Shown: positions 37,498-47,700 of the stretch, in pieces
Position numbering within the stretch: the stretch's first letter is position 1
How the letters are laid out: each line of letters begins with the position of its first letter
Assembly: GCF_035481615.1 (NCBI RefSeq)
Contig: NZ_JAYKOT010000001.1
Coordinates: 124,001 to 188,000, forward strand
Reading direction: 5' to 3'
From: Citroniella saccharovorans
GTDB lineage: Bacteria; Bacillota; Clostridia; Tissierellales; Peptoniphilaceae
Length of the DNA stretch: 64,000 bases
Notes under the pieces: generated by a model
What the model was told of the DNA's origin: nothing
Seen by the model: only the letters and a program-made list of their open reading frames with translations
Database searches by the model: none
Position numbers and translations under genes: made by a program

Positions 37498-37869
37498 CTA
37501 TAAATTATAATCGAAATGTTTTTTTAATTTTTCAAAAGTTTCATCAGAAATAACATGCTCTATAAGACAAGCTTCGTCTTCAGCATTTTTTGCATCTATT
37601 CCAAGTCTTATAAATACATCCATCAAATATTTATGCCTTGTATACATTTTTTCGCAAAATATTTTTGACTCCTCTGTTAAACGAATTATTTTATCTTCAC
37701 CATAAATAATCAGCCCTTTATTTTCAAGTTTTTTTAGCATTCTTGTAACAGTAGGTCTTTTATATTCTAAGTAATTAGCAAGATCCATATTTCTTACTTC
37801 CTCTTTTTCCAAAGATAAAATATATATAGCTTCTAAATAATTTTCCTCTGCAAATTCCCTGTGTAGAAT
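37498..37869 (-). CDS. DtxR/MntR-family metal-dependent repressor (EqbA-like)
   Basis: Winged-helix iron- or manganese-sensing repressor, about 123 residues: REFAEENYLEAIYILSLEKE, VRNMDLANYLEYKRPTVTRM (recognition helix), LKKLENKGLIIYGEDKIIRL, then the metal-binding/dimer part CEKMYTRHKYLMDVFIRLG, AEDEACLIEHVISDETFEKL. It lacks the C-terminal SH3-like domain, as MntR does. The N-terminal part lies upstream of the first ATG; the frame opens after TAA 37875-37873. The only site at a good distance from GGGAGGGG is ATT 37869, so a rare ATT start or a sequence error is needed. TTG 37815 would cut the first helix. Confidence 0.75.
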   Translation of the reverse strand: MLHREFAEENYLEAIYILSLEKEEVRNMDLANYLEYKRPTVTRMLKKLENKGLIIYGEDKIIRLTEESKIFCEKMYTRHKYLMDVFIRLGIDAKNAEDEACLIEHVISDETFEKLKKHFDYNL

Positions 37870-38470
37870 AGATTACCCCTCCCTCAAAATAAAAATAATT
37901 ACAATCAAATTTAGTAAATACGAAATTAAAGAACTTAAATAATAACTTCCTCAATCTTTATACTATCTCATTATACTGATAAAAATCCCTATTTAAAAGT
38001 AAATTTTACAATATTCACCTAAGTTTGCCATATATCGTTTATTAACCCCAATAAATGCGGTATATTTAATAAAACTGAATAAACGCTTAACGCTTATATT
38101 TTAATAGACCAAGCACATAAAACAATCCCATTTCATCCCTAATATCTATAATTTTATCATAGATGATTAGGTTCATTTTTAAGAACTATGCTTAAAGCTG
38201 TTCTTATACTATTAGTATATGAGCAAGCACAGTAAGTGCATATGCACTTACTAAAAATGGAATAAGAATACTACGATTATATAGCTTATTTTTTCCATTT
38301 TACTTGTTGGGGAATATCCCCAACCCCCTAATTTTATAATAATTAAATTCAGCAACAAACGCTTATAATAGCCCCAACGTAAACTTGAATATTATCTCAA
38401 AAAGTGATAAAATATAAGCAATAAAAAATTAAATCAGGAGATTTCCAGACGAAATATATAGAATAAATTA

Positions 38471-38512
38471 AACCTGTAAGTCAAGTTATCCTACTTGAAT
38501 TTACAGGTTTTT
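38471..38512 (+). terminator. hairpin terminator in the mobC upstream region
   Basis: Stem AAACCTGTAA-TCAAG pairing with CTTGAA-TTACAGGTTT around an eight-base loop, followed by TTTTTCTTTTTTA on the plus strand. Confidence 0.7.
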
Positions 38513-38623
38513 CTTTTTTATTTCGATTAATAAATTTATTAGGTAGACGAACTTCAATTAGGTTTACTACGAGCTCTATATATACAATTATTATCCCATA
38601 AGAAAGAGGGATTGAGAACAAAA

Positions 38624-38651
38624 TGTAGTATTTTATTACTACAACTATAAT
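38624..38651 (+). promoter_or_regulatory. probable operator and -10 box of the mob genes
   Basis: A perfect inverted repeat TGTAGTA-N6-TACTACA (38624-38643) sits three bases before TATAAT (38646-38651), covering the place of the -35 box, which is poor. AGGAGG follows at 38656-38662 for ATG 38670. A repressor or the relaxosome protein may bind here. Confidence 0.5.
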
Positions 38652-38669
38652 ATACGAGGAGGTTAAATT

Positions 38670-39038
38670 ATGACAAGTAGATTTAGAAATAACGGAATCT
38701 ATTTAATGTTATCTGACGAGGAGTTAGAATTGCTAAATGAAAAATATAAAGCATCTAAGTGTAAAACTCTTAGGCAATTTATTATGAAATGTATTTTAGA
38801 AAAAGATATTTATGTACTAGATATGGATGTCTTTCGTGAAATGTCAACAAATATAAGTCGTACTTCAAATAATATAAATCAAATTGCTAAAAGGATAAAT
38901 ACTACATCAATTATATATAAAGATGATGTAGAAGATTTAAAAAGCTTATTAGAAAATCAAGCGAAAGATATTTTCTCTATGCGTAAAAAAATATACTCTC
39001 TTACTAATTCTAATAGCATAAATACTGAGAAAAAATAA
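38670..39038 (+). CDS. mobC: mobilisation accessory protein MobC
   Basis: A 122-residue relaxosome protein: short N-terminal strand (RFRNNGIYLMLSDEELELLN), then LRQFIMKCILEKDIYVLDMD, and the family signature REMSTNISRTSNNINQIAKR (the 'N-x-NQIA' helix), ending in a coiled coil. It opens DNA at oriT for the relaxase. It overlaps the relaxase by one base (TAATG). The two are on the plus strand, opposite to all other element genes. Confidence 0.85.
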   Translation: MTSRFRNNGIYLMLSDEELELLNEKYKASKCKTLRQFIMKCILEKDIYVLDMDVFREMSTNISRTSNNINQIAKRINTTSIIYKDDVEDLKSLLENQAKDIFSMRKKIYSLTNSNSINTEKK

Positions 39039-40409
39039 TGGCAATTACTAAAATTCATCCTATAAAATCCACTTTAAAAATAGCACTTGATTATATTATG
39101 AATAGTGATAAAACAGATGGAAAAATTCTAATTTCCTCCCTAAACTGTAACCCTATAACTGCTCATTTAGAATTTGAACAAACAAAAATAGAATGTAATT
39201 CTAAAGCAAAAGTTTTGGCAAGACATTTAATTCAATCTTTTTTCCCCGGAGAAACTACTGCTGAAGAGGCTCATCAAATAGGAATAGAACTATGCGAAAA
39301 AAATCTTAAAAGGAAAGTATGAATATGTTCTTACTACCCATATAGATAAGGGACATATTCACAACCATATACTATTTAATAATGTTTCTTTTGAGACTGG
39401 TAAAGCATATCAAAGTAACAAAAAAACTTATCACCAAATTAGAAATTATAGTGATAATTTATGTAGAAAGTATAAGCTATCAGTTATAGATGAAGATTAT
39501 GTAAAATTTAAGGAAAAGTATAAAACCAATGGTAAATCCTACAAAGAATATATTGAATTTAAGAAAGGAAAATCCTGGAAACATAAACTTCAAATCGCTA
39601 TTGATCATACTATTAATAAAGCAAATAGCTATGAGAATTTCTTAAAGCTTATGGAAGAATATGGCTATGAAATTAAACTTGGAAAATATCTTTCTTTCAG
39701 ACATAAAAAACAAGGAGAAAAAGGGCGATTCATTCGTGCGAGGGAAACTACTCTTGGAAAAGATTATACAAAAGAGAAAATAAAAGAAAGAATTGAAAAT
39801 AAGGTAAATGAAAATTACAAAAATAGTGAAGTATATTATGCTAAGAAATCTTATAAGAAATTTGATAATATAATAGACATAGAAAGCAATGAAAAGGTTA
39901 AATCTTCTAAAGGTTATGAAATATGGGCAAGAAAACATAATATGAATACTATGGCGAATACCTTAAATCAGCTTAGAAAATACGGTCTATCATCTAGTAT
40001 GGATTTGGAAACTAAACTCCAAGAAGAGGCTGTTAATAGGCAAGAAATCCTAAATAAGATTAAAGATGTTGAAAAAGTTATGAGCGAAATTTACGCAGCT
40101 ATTGAAGACATTAACACTATAAAAATAAATAAGGTTATCTATAAAACCTATAAAGAAAATCCAAATGATAAAGATTTTTATAGTGAATATAAGCCTCAAA
40201 TTATCGCATATGAAAAAGCAATAAATGCTTTAGAAAAGTGTCAATATAAAAATCTAAGTATAAAAGAGTTGTCAAAATTATATGATGAATACAAAAATAA
40301 AAAAGATATTCTTATGGATGACTACTCCAATAAGAATATATTGATAAATGAATTGACTCAATTAAGAAAGAATACTGATAAGTATATTTATAATGAATTA
40401 TATAAGTAA
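39038..40409 (+). CDS. relaxase (MOBP type, MobA/VirD2-like), one-base frameshift
   Basis: Nicks oriT and pilots the strand in conjugation. Start MAITKIHPIKSTLKIALDYI; HLEFEQTKIECNSKAKVLAR; HLIQSFFPGETTAEEAHQIG; then after repair the histidine triad in HIDKGHIHNHILFNNVSF (HxDxxHxHxH, metal-binding), and RKYKLSVID. The first frame ends at 39322; removing one A from the A7 run 39297-39303 gives ELCEKILKGKYEYVLTTHID and a continuous protein of about 456 residues with a long coiled-coil tail. Similar to the Tn1549 relaxase. Confidence 0.88.
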
Positions 40410-40416
40410 GGATCTG

Positions 40417-40470
40417 GTGTATCAGTTCTCCGGTAGTGTGAAAAGTTTTGTGTATCAGCCCTCCTGATAG
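40417..40470 (+). repeat. short imperfect direct repeat after the relaxase gene
   Basis: GTGTATCAGTTCTCCGGTAG (40417-40436) is repeated 33 bases on as GTGTATCAGCCCTCCTGATAG-like text (40450-40470). Two units only. Nature unknown; it lies between convergent genes. Confidence 0.4.
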
Positions 40471-40535
40471 GATGTGGATGATATTTTTCAATATGACCAA
40501 TCATTTTCCCTTAAAGACAACCAATAAAAAAATAC

Positions 40536-40561
40536 AGGAGGCAGACTAAAACCTGCCCCCT
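40536..40561 (-). terminator. terminator of the SSB-like gene
   Basis: Stem AGGGGGCAG / CTGCCTCCT with a seven-base loop, followed on the minus strand by GTATTTTTTTATTGG, 9 bases past the stop codon of the gene at 40570. Confidence 0.75.
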
Positions 40562-40569
40562 ATAATCTT

Positions 40570-41712
40570 TTACCTTTCTATGCTATTATCCTTTTTCTTC
40601 TTTTCATCCACTTTCATATTCCCTTTAGTCTTAAATTCCTTTAATTTCCCTATTGTTGATGCTTTTGCTTTAGTATGCTCTTTAGCTTTTAATAACTTTG
40701 CAGAGTATACTTTTAGACTTGTGTATTCCTTATTATCCTTTCCCATACTTTTCTTTTCTTTTCCAAATAGGTGTACAAAATCTCCTTTTTTCAAATTTTT
40801 TACTTGATTGATTTTGTCATTATAGGCGTAGCAGCTGATGAATTTTGCATTTCCTTCCTTGTCATTTTCAGCAATAGAAAAGGAGGCTACTTTAAAGTCC
40901 CTCCCATCTTTTGATTTTAAATCTTTAATTTCTATATCAGTTGCTATATTTCCATCTATATTTAATGTATCCTTTTCTTTATTATCTATATCTTTCATTT
41001 CTTTATCTCCTTGTTCTTGATTAACTTCTAAATTTTCTTTTAACTCTTCTTCGTCTATATATTCAATAAACTTTTCATCAATAAGCCCCATAACTGAATC
41101 GTTCATATAATTATCATAGGCATTATTAAGAACATTTTCATTTTCTACTCCTGTTTCAAGAGATATAATACCTTTTACAAATTCTTTATGATTATATTCT
41201 GCTAAAAAATCTATTGTATTTTTCATGCTTTCAAAATTTGTATTTTCCATATTTGCTATTGTTTTTATATCACTTGCGTATCTAACAGAATCCCATTCAT
41301 ACTTTCCACTTTCTTTGTTAAACTCTACTCCTGTGGCTAAAATAAATTGCTTCCCGTCAAATAAGGTAGCTTGATTATCTTTCACATCCAATACCATAGT
41401 GTCTCCAAATTCAGTTTCAATTACATTTCCCTTTTTTATATTCATTTTTATTCCTCCATTTCTATTTTTATCTTTCTTATCTGTTAAATCTTTTATTTCT
41501 TCTTCCTTTCCATCACTAATAATAAATTGTTTTATTTCTTCAACTGTTGGATCATCAATTGTAGTCTGAATAAATTCAACTAATTTATCTTCTGAATCGG
41601 CAAAATTTTTAATTCCATATTCAACTATATTGTTGATTATTCTCTGAGTATTACCATCAAAAGAAAAATTTTCTCGAATAAATTCATTAAAGCTATATCT
41701 ATCAAATTCCAT
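40570..41712 (-). CDS. element protein with C-terminal SSB-like OB fold (380 aa)
   Basis: C-terminal region (about residues 248-345: ATDIEIKDLKSKDGRDFKVA, SFSIAENDKEGNAKFISCYA, LKKGDFVHLFGKEKK) is an OB-fold of the single-strand-binding type, suited to protecting transferred DNA. The N-terminal 85 residues (FDRYSFNEFIRENFSFDGNT) look like a separate helical module seen in element proteins. A second start is possible: ATG 41445 (codon 90) has a perfect GGAGGA 6 bases upstream and begins a 291-residue product MNIKKGNVIETEFGDTMVLD. The gene follows the giant helicase by 33 bases. Exact family not recognised. Confidence 0.6.
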   Translation of the reverse strand: MEFDRYSFNEFIRENFSFDGNTQRIINNIVEYGIKNFADSEDKLVEFIQTTIDDPTVEEIKQFIISDGKEEEIKDLTDKKDKNRNGGIKMNIKKGNVIETEFGDTMVLDVKDNQATLFDGKQFILATGVEFNKESGKYEWDSVRYASDIKTIANMENTNFESMKNTIDFLAEYNHKEFVKGIISLETGVENENVLNNAYDNYMNDSVMGLIDEKFIEYIDEEELKENLEVNQEQGDKEMKDIDNKEKDTLNIDGNIATDIEIKDLKSKDGRDFKVASFSIAENDKEGNAKFISCYAYNDKINQVKNLKKGDFVHLFGKEKKSMGKDNKEYTSLKVYSAKLLKAKEHTKAKASTIGKLKEFKTKGNMKVDEKKKKDNSIER

Positions 41713-41745
41713 ATTCTTTTTCCTCTAATAATCTCATTTAAAGCT

Positions 41746-44700
41746 TTATCTGCCACATGGTTCACTATTATTTATTTCTTTTATATTATTATTTACTACT
41801 AAATTTCCCTTATATTCCTTTAATTTATCCATAATAGATGTTTTTTCTTTCCTTTCAAAATCTCCTATTTCCTGCACTTTACTATCTCTAAAGTCAGCAT
41901 CATTTCTATCTATTATTCCATCTAAATCCATATCTTTAGATAATGGATCATAGAAGTTGCCATCATCATCTATTTCAAGTCCCATTACTTCTCTCAGTTT
42001 TTCTTCATTTACTGATACAAGCTCACTAAAATTCCAAAAGCCAATAGATGTCTTTATCTGTACTAGCTCTTTTAAATCACTTGCATCTAAGGGATCATAG
42101 GTGTATTGAAAGCTGTCAATTAGGTTCTTATCTACATAAGTGTTCATCTTGTAATTTATTAAATCTAAACTTACTTGTATTTCATGTTTTTCATCTGGTG
42201 TAGTTGTATAAGCTATTCCTATATCTGTTAAGTCAGGAAATATAGTATCAAAGTCCTCTAACCTGTTTTCTTCATCATATTCTCTGTTAAGGAAGTCTAT
42301 CAATTCTTCCTTTACTTCTTCTAGTAATGGATTATCTTGGCTTATATCTTCACTTTTTCCCATATCTAGTAAATTATTTACTTCTGCAAGTCTTAGTGTC
42401 TTATCCTTTAAAAGTTCAGCTTGTGGAAATGTCTTTTGTATTTCAATTTTGGCTGTTTGAAATTGCTCTTCTGTATCTTTTAGTTTTGAAATTGTATTTT
42501 CTAATCTTTCTGGTAATTTATCTAATACATTATCCATTCTTGTTATATTACCTATTTCATCTGTTCCAAACTCTCCTCTATATTCTCCCTTACCTTTTAA
42601 TATAAAGTTATATTTATTGAAAAAAGAATCATATTTTATGGATAAATCAAAATTTCTATATTCACCTATTTTTTCTCCATCTTTATCCATTTCCCTATAT
42701 ATTTTAACTCCCTTAATTTTGTTCAACAAAAACTCTCCAGCTATTTTCTTATCTATATACTTCTTTCCGTCAATAATTAGAGAGGTAAATTTATTATCTT
42801 CTTTTAAATTTTTATCTACTTCTCTATAAGGCTCAACATTTTTAATATCTTCCTTTAAGTTCTCTATCCTTTCTTTTAATCTTTCTATTTCCTTTGGATA
42901 AAATTTAACTACTTTATCTTCCAGCTTGTAAAGATTTGATTTAAAATTGGACTCTAGCATTTTAAGTTTAGAAACTTCAACATCAAGGTCCATCTTCTCC
43001 TTTATTAATGGATTTCCTGTTGCAAGAGCTTTGATTTCGGCATAGTTTAATGTGGCTTCGTCTACATCTTCTGCAACTCTTACAGGAGTCTTTGAAGTCA
43101 TAATTTGGGAAATATATTTTTGTTTATTCTCTAAGGTTTGGAATAGGTAGGCATCAAAAGTATTTTCTGTTACATATCTAAATATATGGACTTCCTTATT
43201 CTCATTTCCCTGCCTCACAATCCTGCCTGCTCTTTGAGAAAGATCAGCAGGTCTCCATGGTATATCAAGATCGTGAATTGCAATTAGTTTGTCTTGGGCA
43301 TTAGTACCTGCTCCCATTTTCTGTGTTGAACCAAGTAAGACTCTTATTTCTCCCTTTCTTACCTTATCAAAGATAGCGTCTTTTTCCATATTGTTTTTTG
43401 CCTTATGAATAAATTCTATTTCATTTTCAGGTACTCCCATTTCTATAAGTTTTGTTTTAATATCATCATAGATATTAAAATCACTACTTGGTGTAGACAT
43501 ATCACAAAATATTAATTGAGCAGATTTTTTATCTTTATATTTATCCCAAATGCTAAATACATTTTTTATACAGGTATTTACCTTACTATTAGGATCATCA
43601 GGAAGTAAAGGATTGATTAATCTTTGTTCTAACGCCATCTTCTTCCCATCATTTGTTATTAATAGCATATTATCAACACTTGAATCTACCTGCTTATCAC
43701 GAACCTTATCTGCTCTCTCGGAAAAAGTTTCAAGAATTTCTTTTTGTTCTTCGGTAGGCTTTGTTTTTATAGTTTCATAATGGGCAATTGGTGTAGGAAG
43801 ATTTAAAACATCAGCTGTTTTAATATCCATAAATCCTTTTACAGTATTCATAAGTTCAGGAAGATTATAAAATTTTGCAAATCTGGTTTTACTCCTATAA
43901 CCATTACCCTCAGGATTTAATTCTATTGCCGTTATTGTTTCTCCAAAAGTAGACGCCCAAGAATCGAAATGTTGCAATTTCATCTTTTTTAATTCATCAT
44001 ACTGTAAATATCTCTGCATGGTATAAAGTTCAGCCATACTGTTGCTTACTGGTGTACCTGTGGCAAATACTAATCCTTTATTATTAGTTATTTCATCCAT
44101 ATAGCGACATTTCATAAGCATATCTGATGATTTTTGTGAATCTGTAGAAGTAATTCCTGCTACATTCCTCATTTTAGAAAATAGATAGAGGTTTTTGTAG
44201 GCATGGGCTTCATCTATAAATAACTTATCTACTCCCAGTTCCTCAAAGGTTACAACGTCATCTTTCTTATAATCAGCATTTAGTTTTTCTAACTTTGTCT
44301 CTAATTTTTTCTTTGTTTTTTCTAATTGCTTTACAGTAAATCTTTGATCCCTTTCTCTTTTATATTCATCTATATAGTCAATTATTTCATCAATTTGACC
44401 TTGCAATTCATATTCTTGTCTTTCTTTTGATATAGGAATTTTTTCAAATTGACTGTGCCCTATAATAACAGCATCAAAACTTCCTGTAGCAATACGACTA
44501 CAAAATCTTTTTCGTCTATCTGGTGTGAAGTCTTTTTCTGTGGCACATAATACATTAGCTCCTGGATAGAGTTCATTAAATTCTCTTCCAAATTGCTCTA
44601 CGATGTGGTTAGGAACAACAAACATTGACTTATTACTCATTCCAAGTCTTTTTGACTCCATGGCTATACCTATCATTTCAAAGGTTTTTCCTGCTCCTAC

Positions 44701-47700
44701 TTCATGGGCAAGTAAAGTATTTCCACCAAACAAACCTCTTGCTATGGCATCTTTTTGATGTGCTCTTAATTCTATTTCAGGATTCATTCCTTCAAAAGTA
44801 AGATTAGATCCATCATATTCCCTTTGTCTTATGGAATTGAATCTTTCGTTATAATCTTCTACTAATCTATTTCTTCTTTCCACATCATCAAATATCCAGC
44901 TTTTAAATTCTTCTTTTATCATCTCTTGCTTACTTCTTGCAAGCATTGTTTCTTTTTGATTAAGCACAGATTTTTTTCTTCCCATCACTGTCTTCTACTT
45001 GGTCAAATACCTTAGTATCTCTTAAATTTAAAGTATCTTCTATCAATTTGTAGGCATTTACCCTATTTGTACCATAGGTAAAAGAAGCAAGGTCATTGTC
45101 CCTATCAGAGCTTTTTCCTTCAACTCTATATTCTCCTGTAAAGTCAGAATACTTAATATCTATATTCCACCTTGATGAAACTGGTGTTTTCAACAAATCA
45201 AACATAAATTTTTTGTAATCTTGTTCCGGTATCCATGTTGCACCCATTCTAACTGTAATCTCACTTGCATCTAGTGCTTTAGGCATTACTTCCACTAGCT
45301 TTGCTTTTTGAAAATGTAACTCTTCTAATTCTATTTTTAATAGTTTACTATCCTCTAGATTTTCTTCCTTTCCTAACTCTTTTTCGATGTTTTTAATATA
45401 AGAGTCTACAACTTCAATTTTATCTCTTATATTTCCTGACAAGTATTCATCAGCACTTACGTAAGGTCTTGAAAAATCTCCTAGAACCTTAGCAGACTTA
45501 AATGGATTTATATCATTAGGTTCAAAGGAATCTAAATTTAAAAATATTTCTCCCTTTAATTCTTCTATTAATTTATCTCTTGTTTTTCCTGTCAATTCTT
45601 CCATATAATCAAAATTTATTTTACCTTTTTGACTAATAGAGAGTACCAGAGCATCTATTGCCCTATCTGTATGATCTATTATTACAGCTTTTTTTATAGT
45701 TCTCTTGTTAAAGATATCAGATTTTCCTATAAAGTTGCCTTCTTTATCTAATTTCTCCAAAGTTGAAATTAAAGAAAAATTGGCATCTTCTCTAAATAAC
45801 TTTTTATTGGTTTTTGAATTTAGTCTTCCATGTTTGCTATTGAAATCATCGTAGAATTTATTTAGATTTTCTTGTTCTTTTTTTATCTCTTCATCTGAAT
45901 AGTCTTCTTTTTGATAGGTTATAACTTTCCTTAGACTTTCATTTAATCTTAAATATTCTTTTACCTTATCTTTATCCTTTTTCGTTTAAGGATATTTTTT
46001 GCATAATTGAATTTTCTCTAAAATATATTTCATCATCCACTAAAGCAAAAGAATAGTTTTTAACACTATCATCAGCTGGTATTGTTTCTTCTCCTAAATC
46101 ATCATTTATTTGAGCTTCTTCATACCTACCTTTAATATTTTTAATGGCTTTTTTTAGTCCTTCTTCTAAAGAAATATCTTTATTTTCAATACATACAAGG
46201 CTTGTCCCAAATCTTGACGGTATTTCTTCCATAGTCCCTATTACCATCTGAGGATTATCTACAAAGTATTTATTATATATTAGTCCTTTTGCATCTTTGT
46301 CTAGCTTTATCCAGTCTTCATCTATCTTTAATAGCCTATCTCTCTTTTTTAAAAAGATTATATCTGAAGTTACTTCTGTTCCAGCTACCCCTTTAAATGT
46401 AGTATTTGGTAGTCTTATTGCTCCTAAGAACTCTGCTCTTTCCGATATATATCTTCTAACATCTTCACTTTTTTTATCCATTGTTCCTGAAGATGTTATA
46501 AAAGCAATTATGCCTCCATCCCTAACCTTATCTAAAGTTTTAGCAAAAAAATAATCGTGAATTAGAAAGTTATTTCTTTCATACTCACGATCTGCTACTT
46601 TAAATTCTCCAAAAGGAATATTTCCTATGGCTACATCAAATAGGTTATTAGAAATATTGGTTTCTTCAAATCCTTTTATTTGTATATTGGAATTAGGGTA
46701 AAGTTCTTTGGCAATTTGTCCACTAATGCTATCTAATTCAACTCCATAAAAGTTTGACTCTTTCATTTCTTCAGGTAGATTTCCTATAAATCTCCCTGTC
46801 CCAGCACTTGGTTCTAATATATTTCCTTTTTCAAAGCCAAGATTAGAAAGACTTTCATAGATAGCGTCTATAACTACTTTCGGCGTATAAAAAGCTGTTA
46901 GGGTTGATCCTCTTGCCCTATTATATTCTTCCCCAGTTAGATTTTCTTTTAAAAAATTTCTTGCATCAAGCCATTGACCTTCCTTTTCTTCATCAAATAC
47001 ATCGGAAAGTCCTCCCCAGCCAATATATTTTGCCAAAATTTCCTGTTCATCTTTTCTTGCACTTCTATTTTCTTTTTCTAAAGCCTTTAAGACATTTATA
47101 GCTTCAATGTTGTTTTTTAATCTCTGTGAAGGTGGTAGGTTTTCTTCTTCATTAATAATTTTATAGTTTTCTAAAGAAACTTCATAAACCCCTTCTATAT
47201 TTTCTCTATCAGTCTTTTTTGTCTTTTTTAACTTCTTCTTCGTTATTATTGTCAATATCTTCAAAGCTGATTTGTTCTACTAGTTCCCCTTTATCAATAG
47301 ATTGTTTTTCTTTTTCACTAGATTTATATACTTCTAAATCAAGATTTTTGTAATCATTAAAAAGAATTATTTCACTTCCGGTAATAAAACCATTCATTAG
47401 TCCTGTGCTATCTTCTAGTTCTATAGTTTTAGGACTTGTAGTATCGTTAATGGCAGTTATAGTGTATTCTTTTCCTTTGTATCTAACATTCATACCTTCT
47501 TTAAATGGATTTTCTTCTTGCCTTGTTCTATCATTTTCAATTTGCTGATTTAAATATCCATTTAAAAGCACTTCTCTATGTTTATCATCAAGTAAATAAG
47601 GTAAGTTACTTAATATGTCCTTATAACTTTTATATTTTATAGCTTGATTAGAATTTAAAATATACCCATTGTATCGTAAATTTTGTTTAAGAGATTTTCC

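Larger units (their letters stand above)
37870..38669. other. 800-bp non-coding region with palindromes; candidate oriT
   Basis: No gene seen. It contains a perfect 22-bp palindrome (38231-38252, centre GTGCATATGCAC), a 19-bp palindrome GTTGGGGAATATCCCCAAC (38306-38324) followed by CCCCC, a repeated AAACGCTTA motif (about 38091 and 38358), and a strong hairpin terminator 38471-38512 (AACCTGTAA.TCAAG / CTTGAA.TTACAGGTT, then T-run). Lying directly before mobC and the relaxase, this is where an origin of transfer is expected. Confidence 0.5.
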
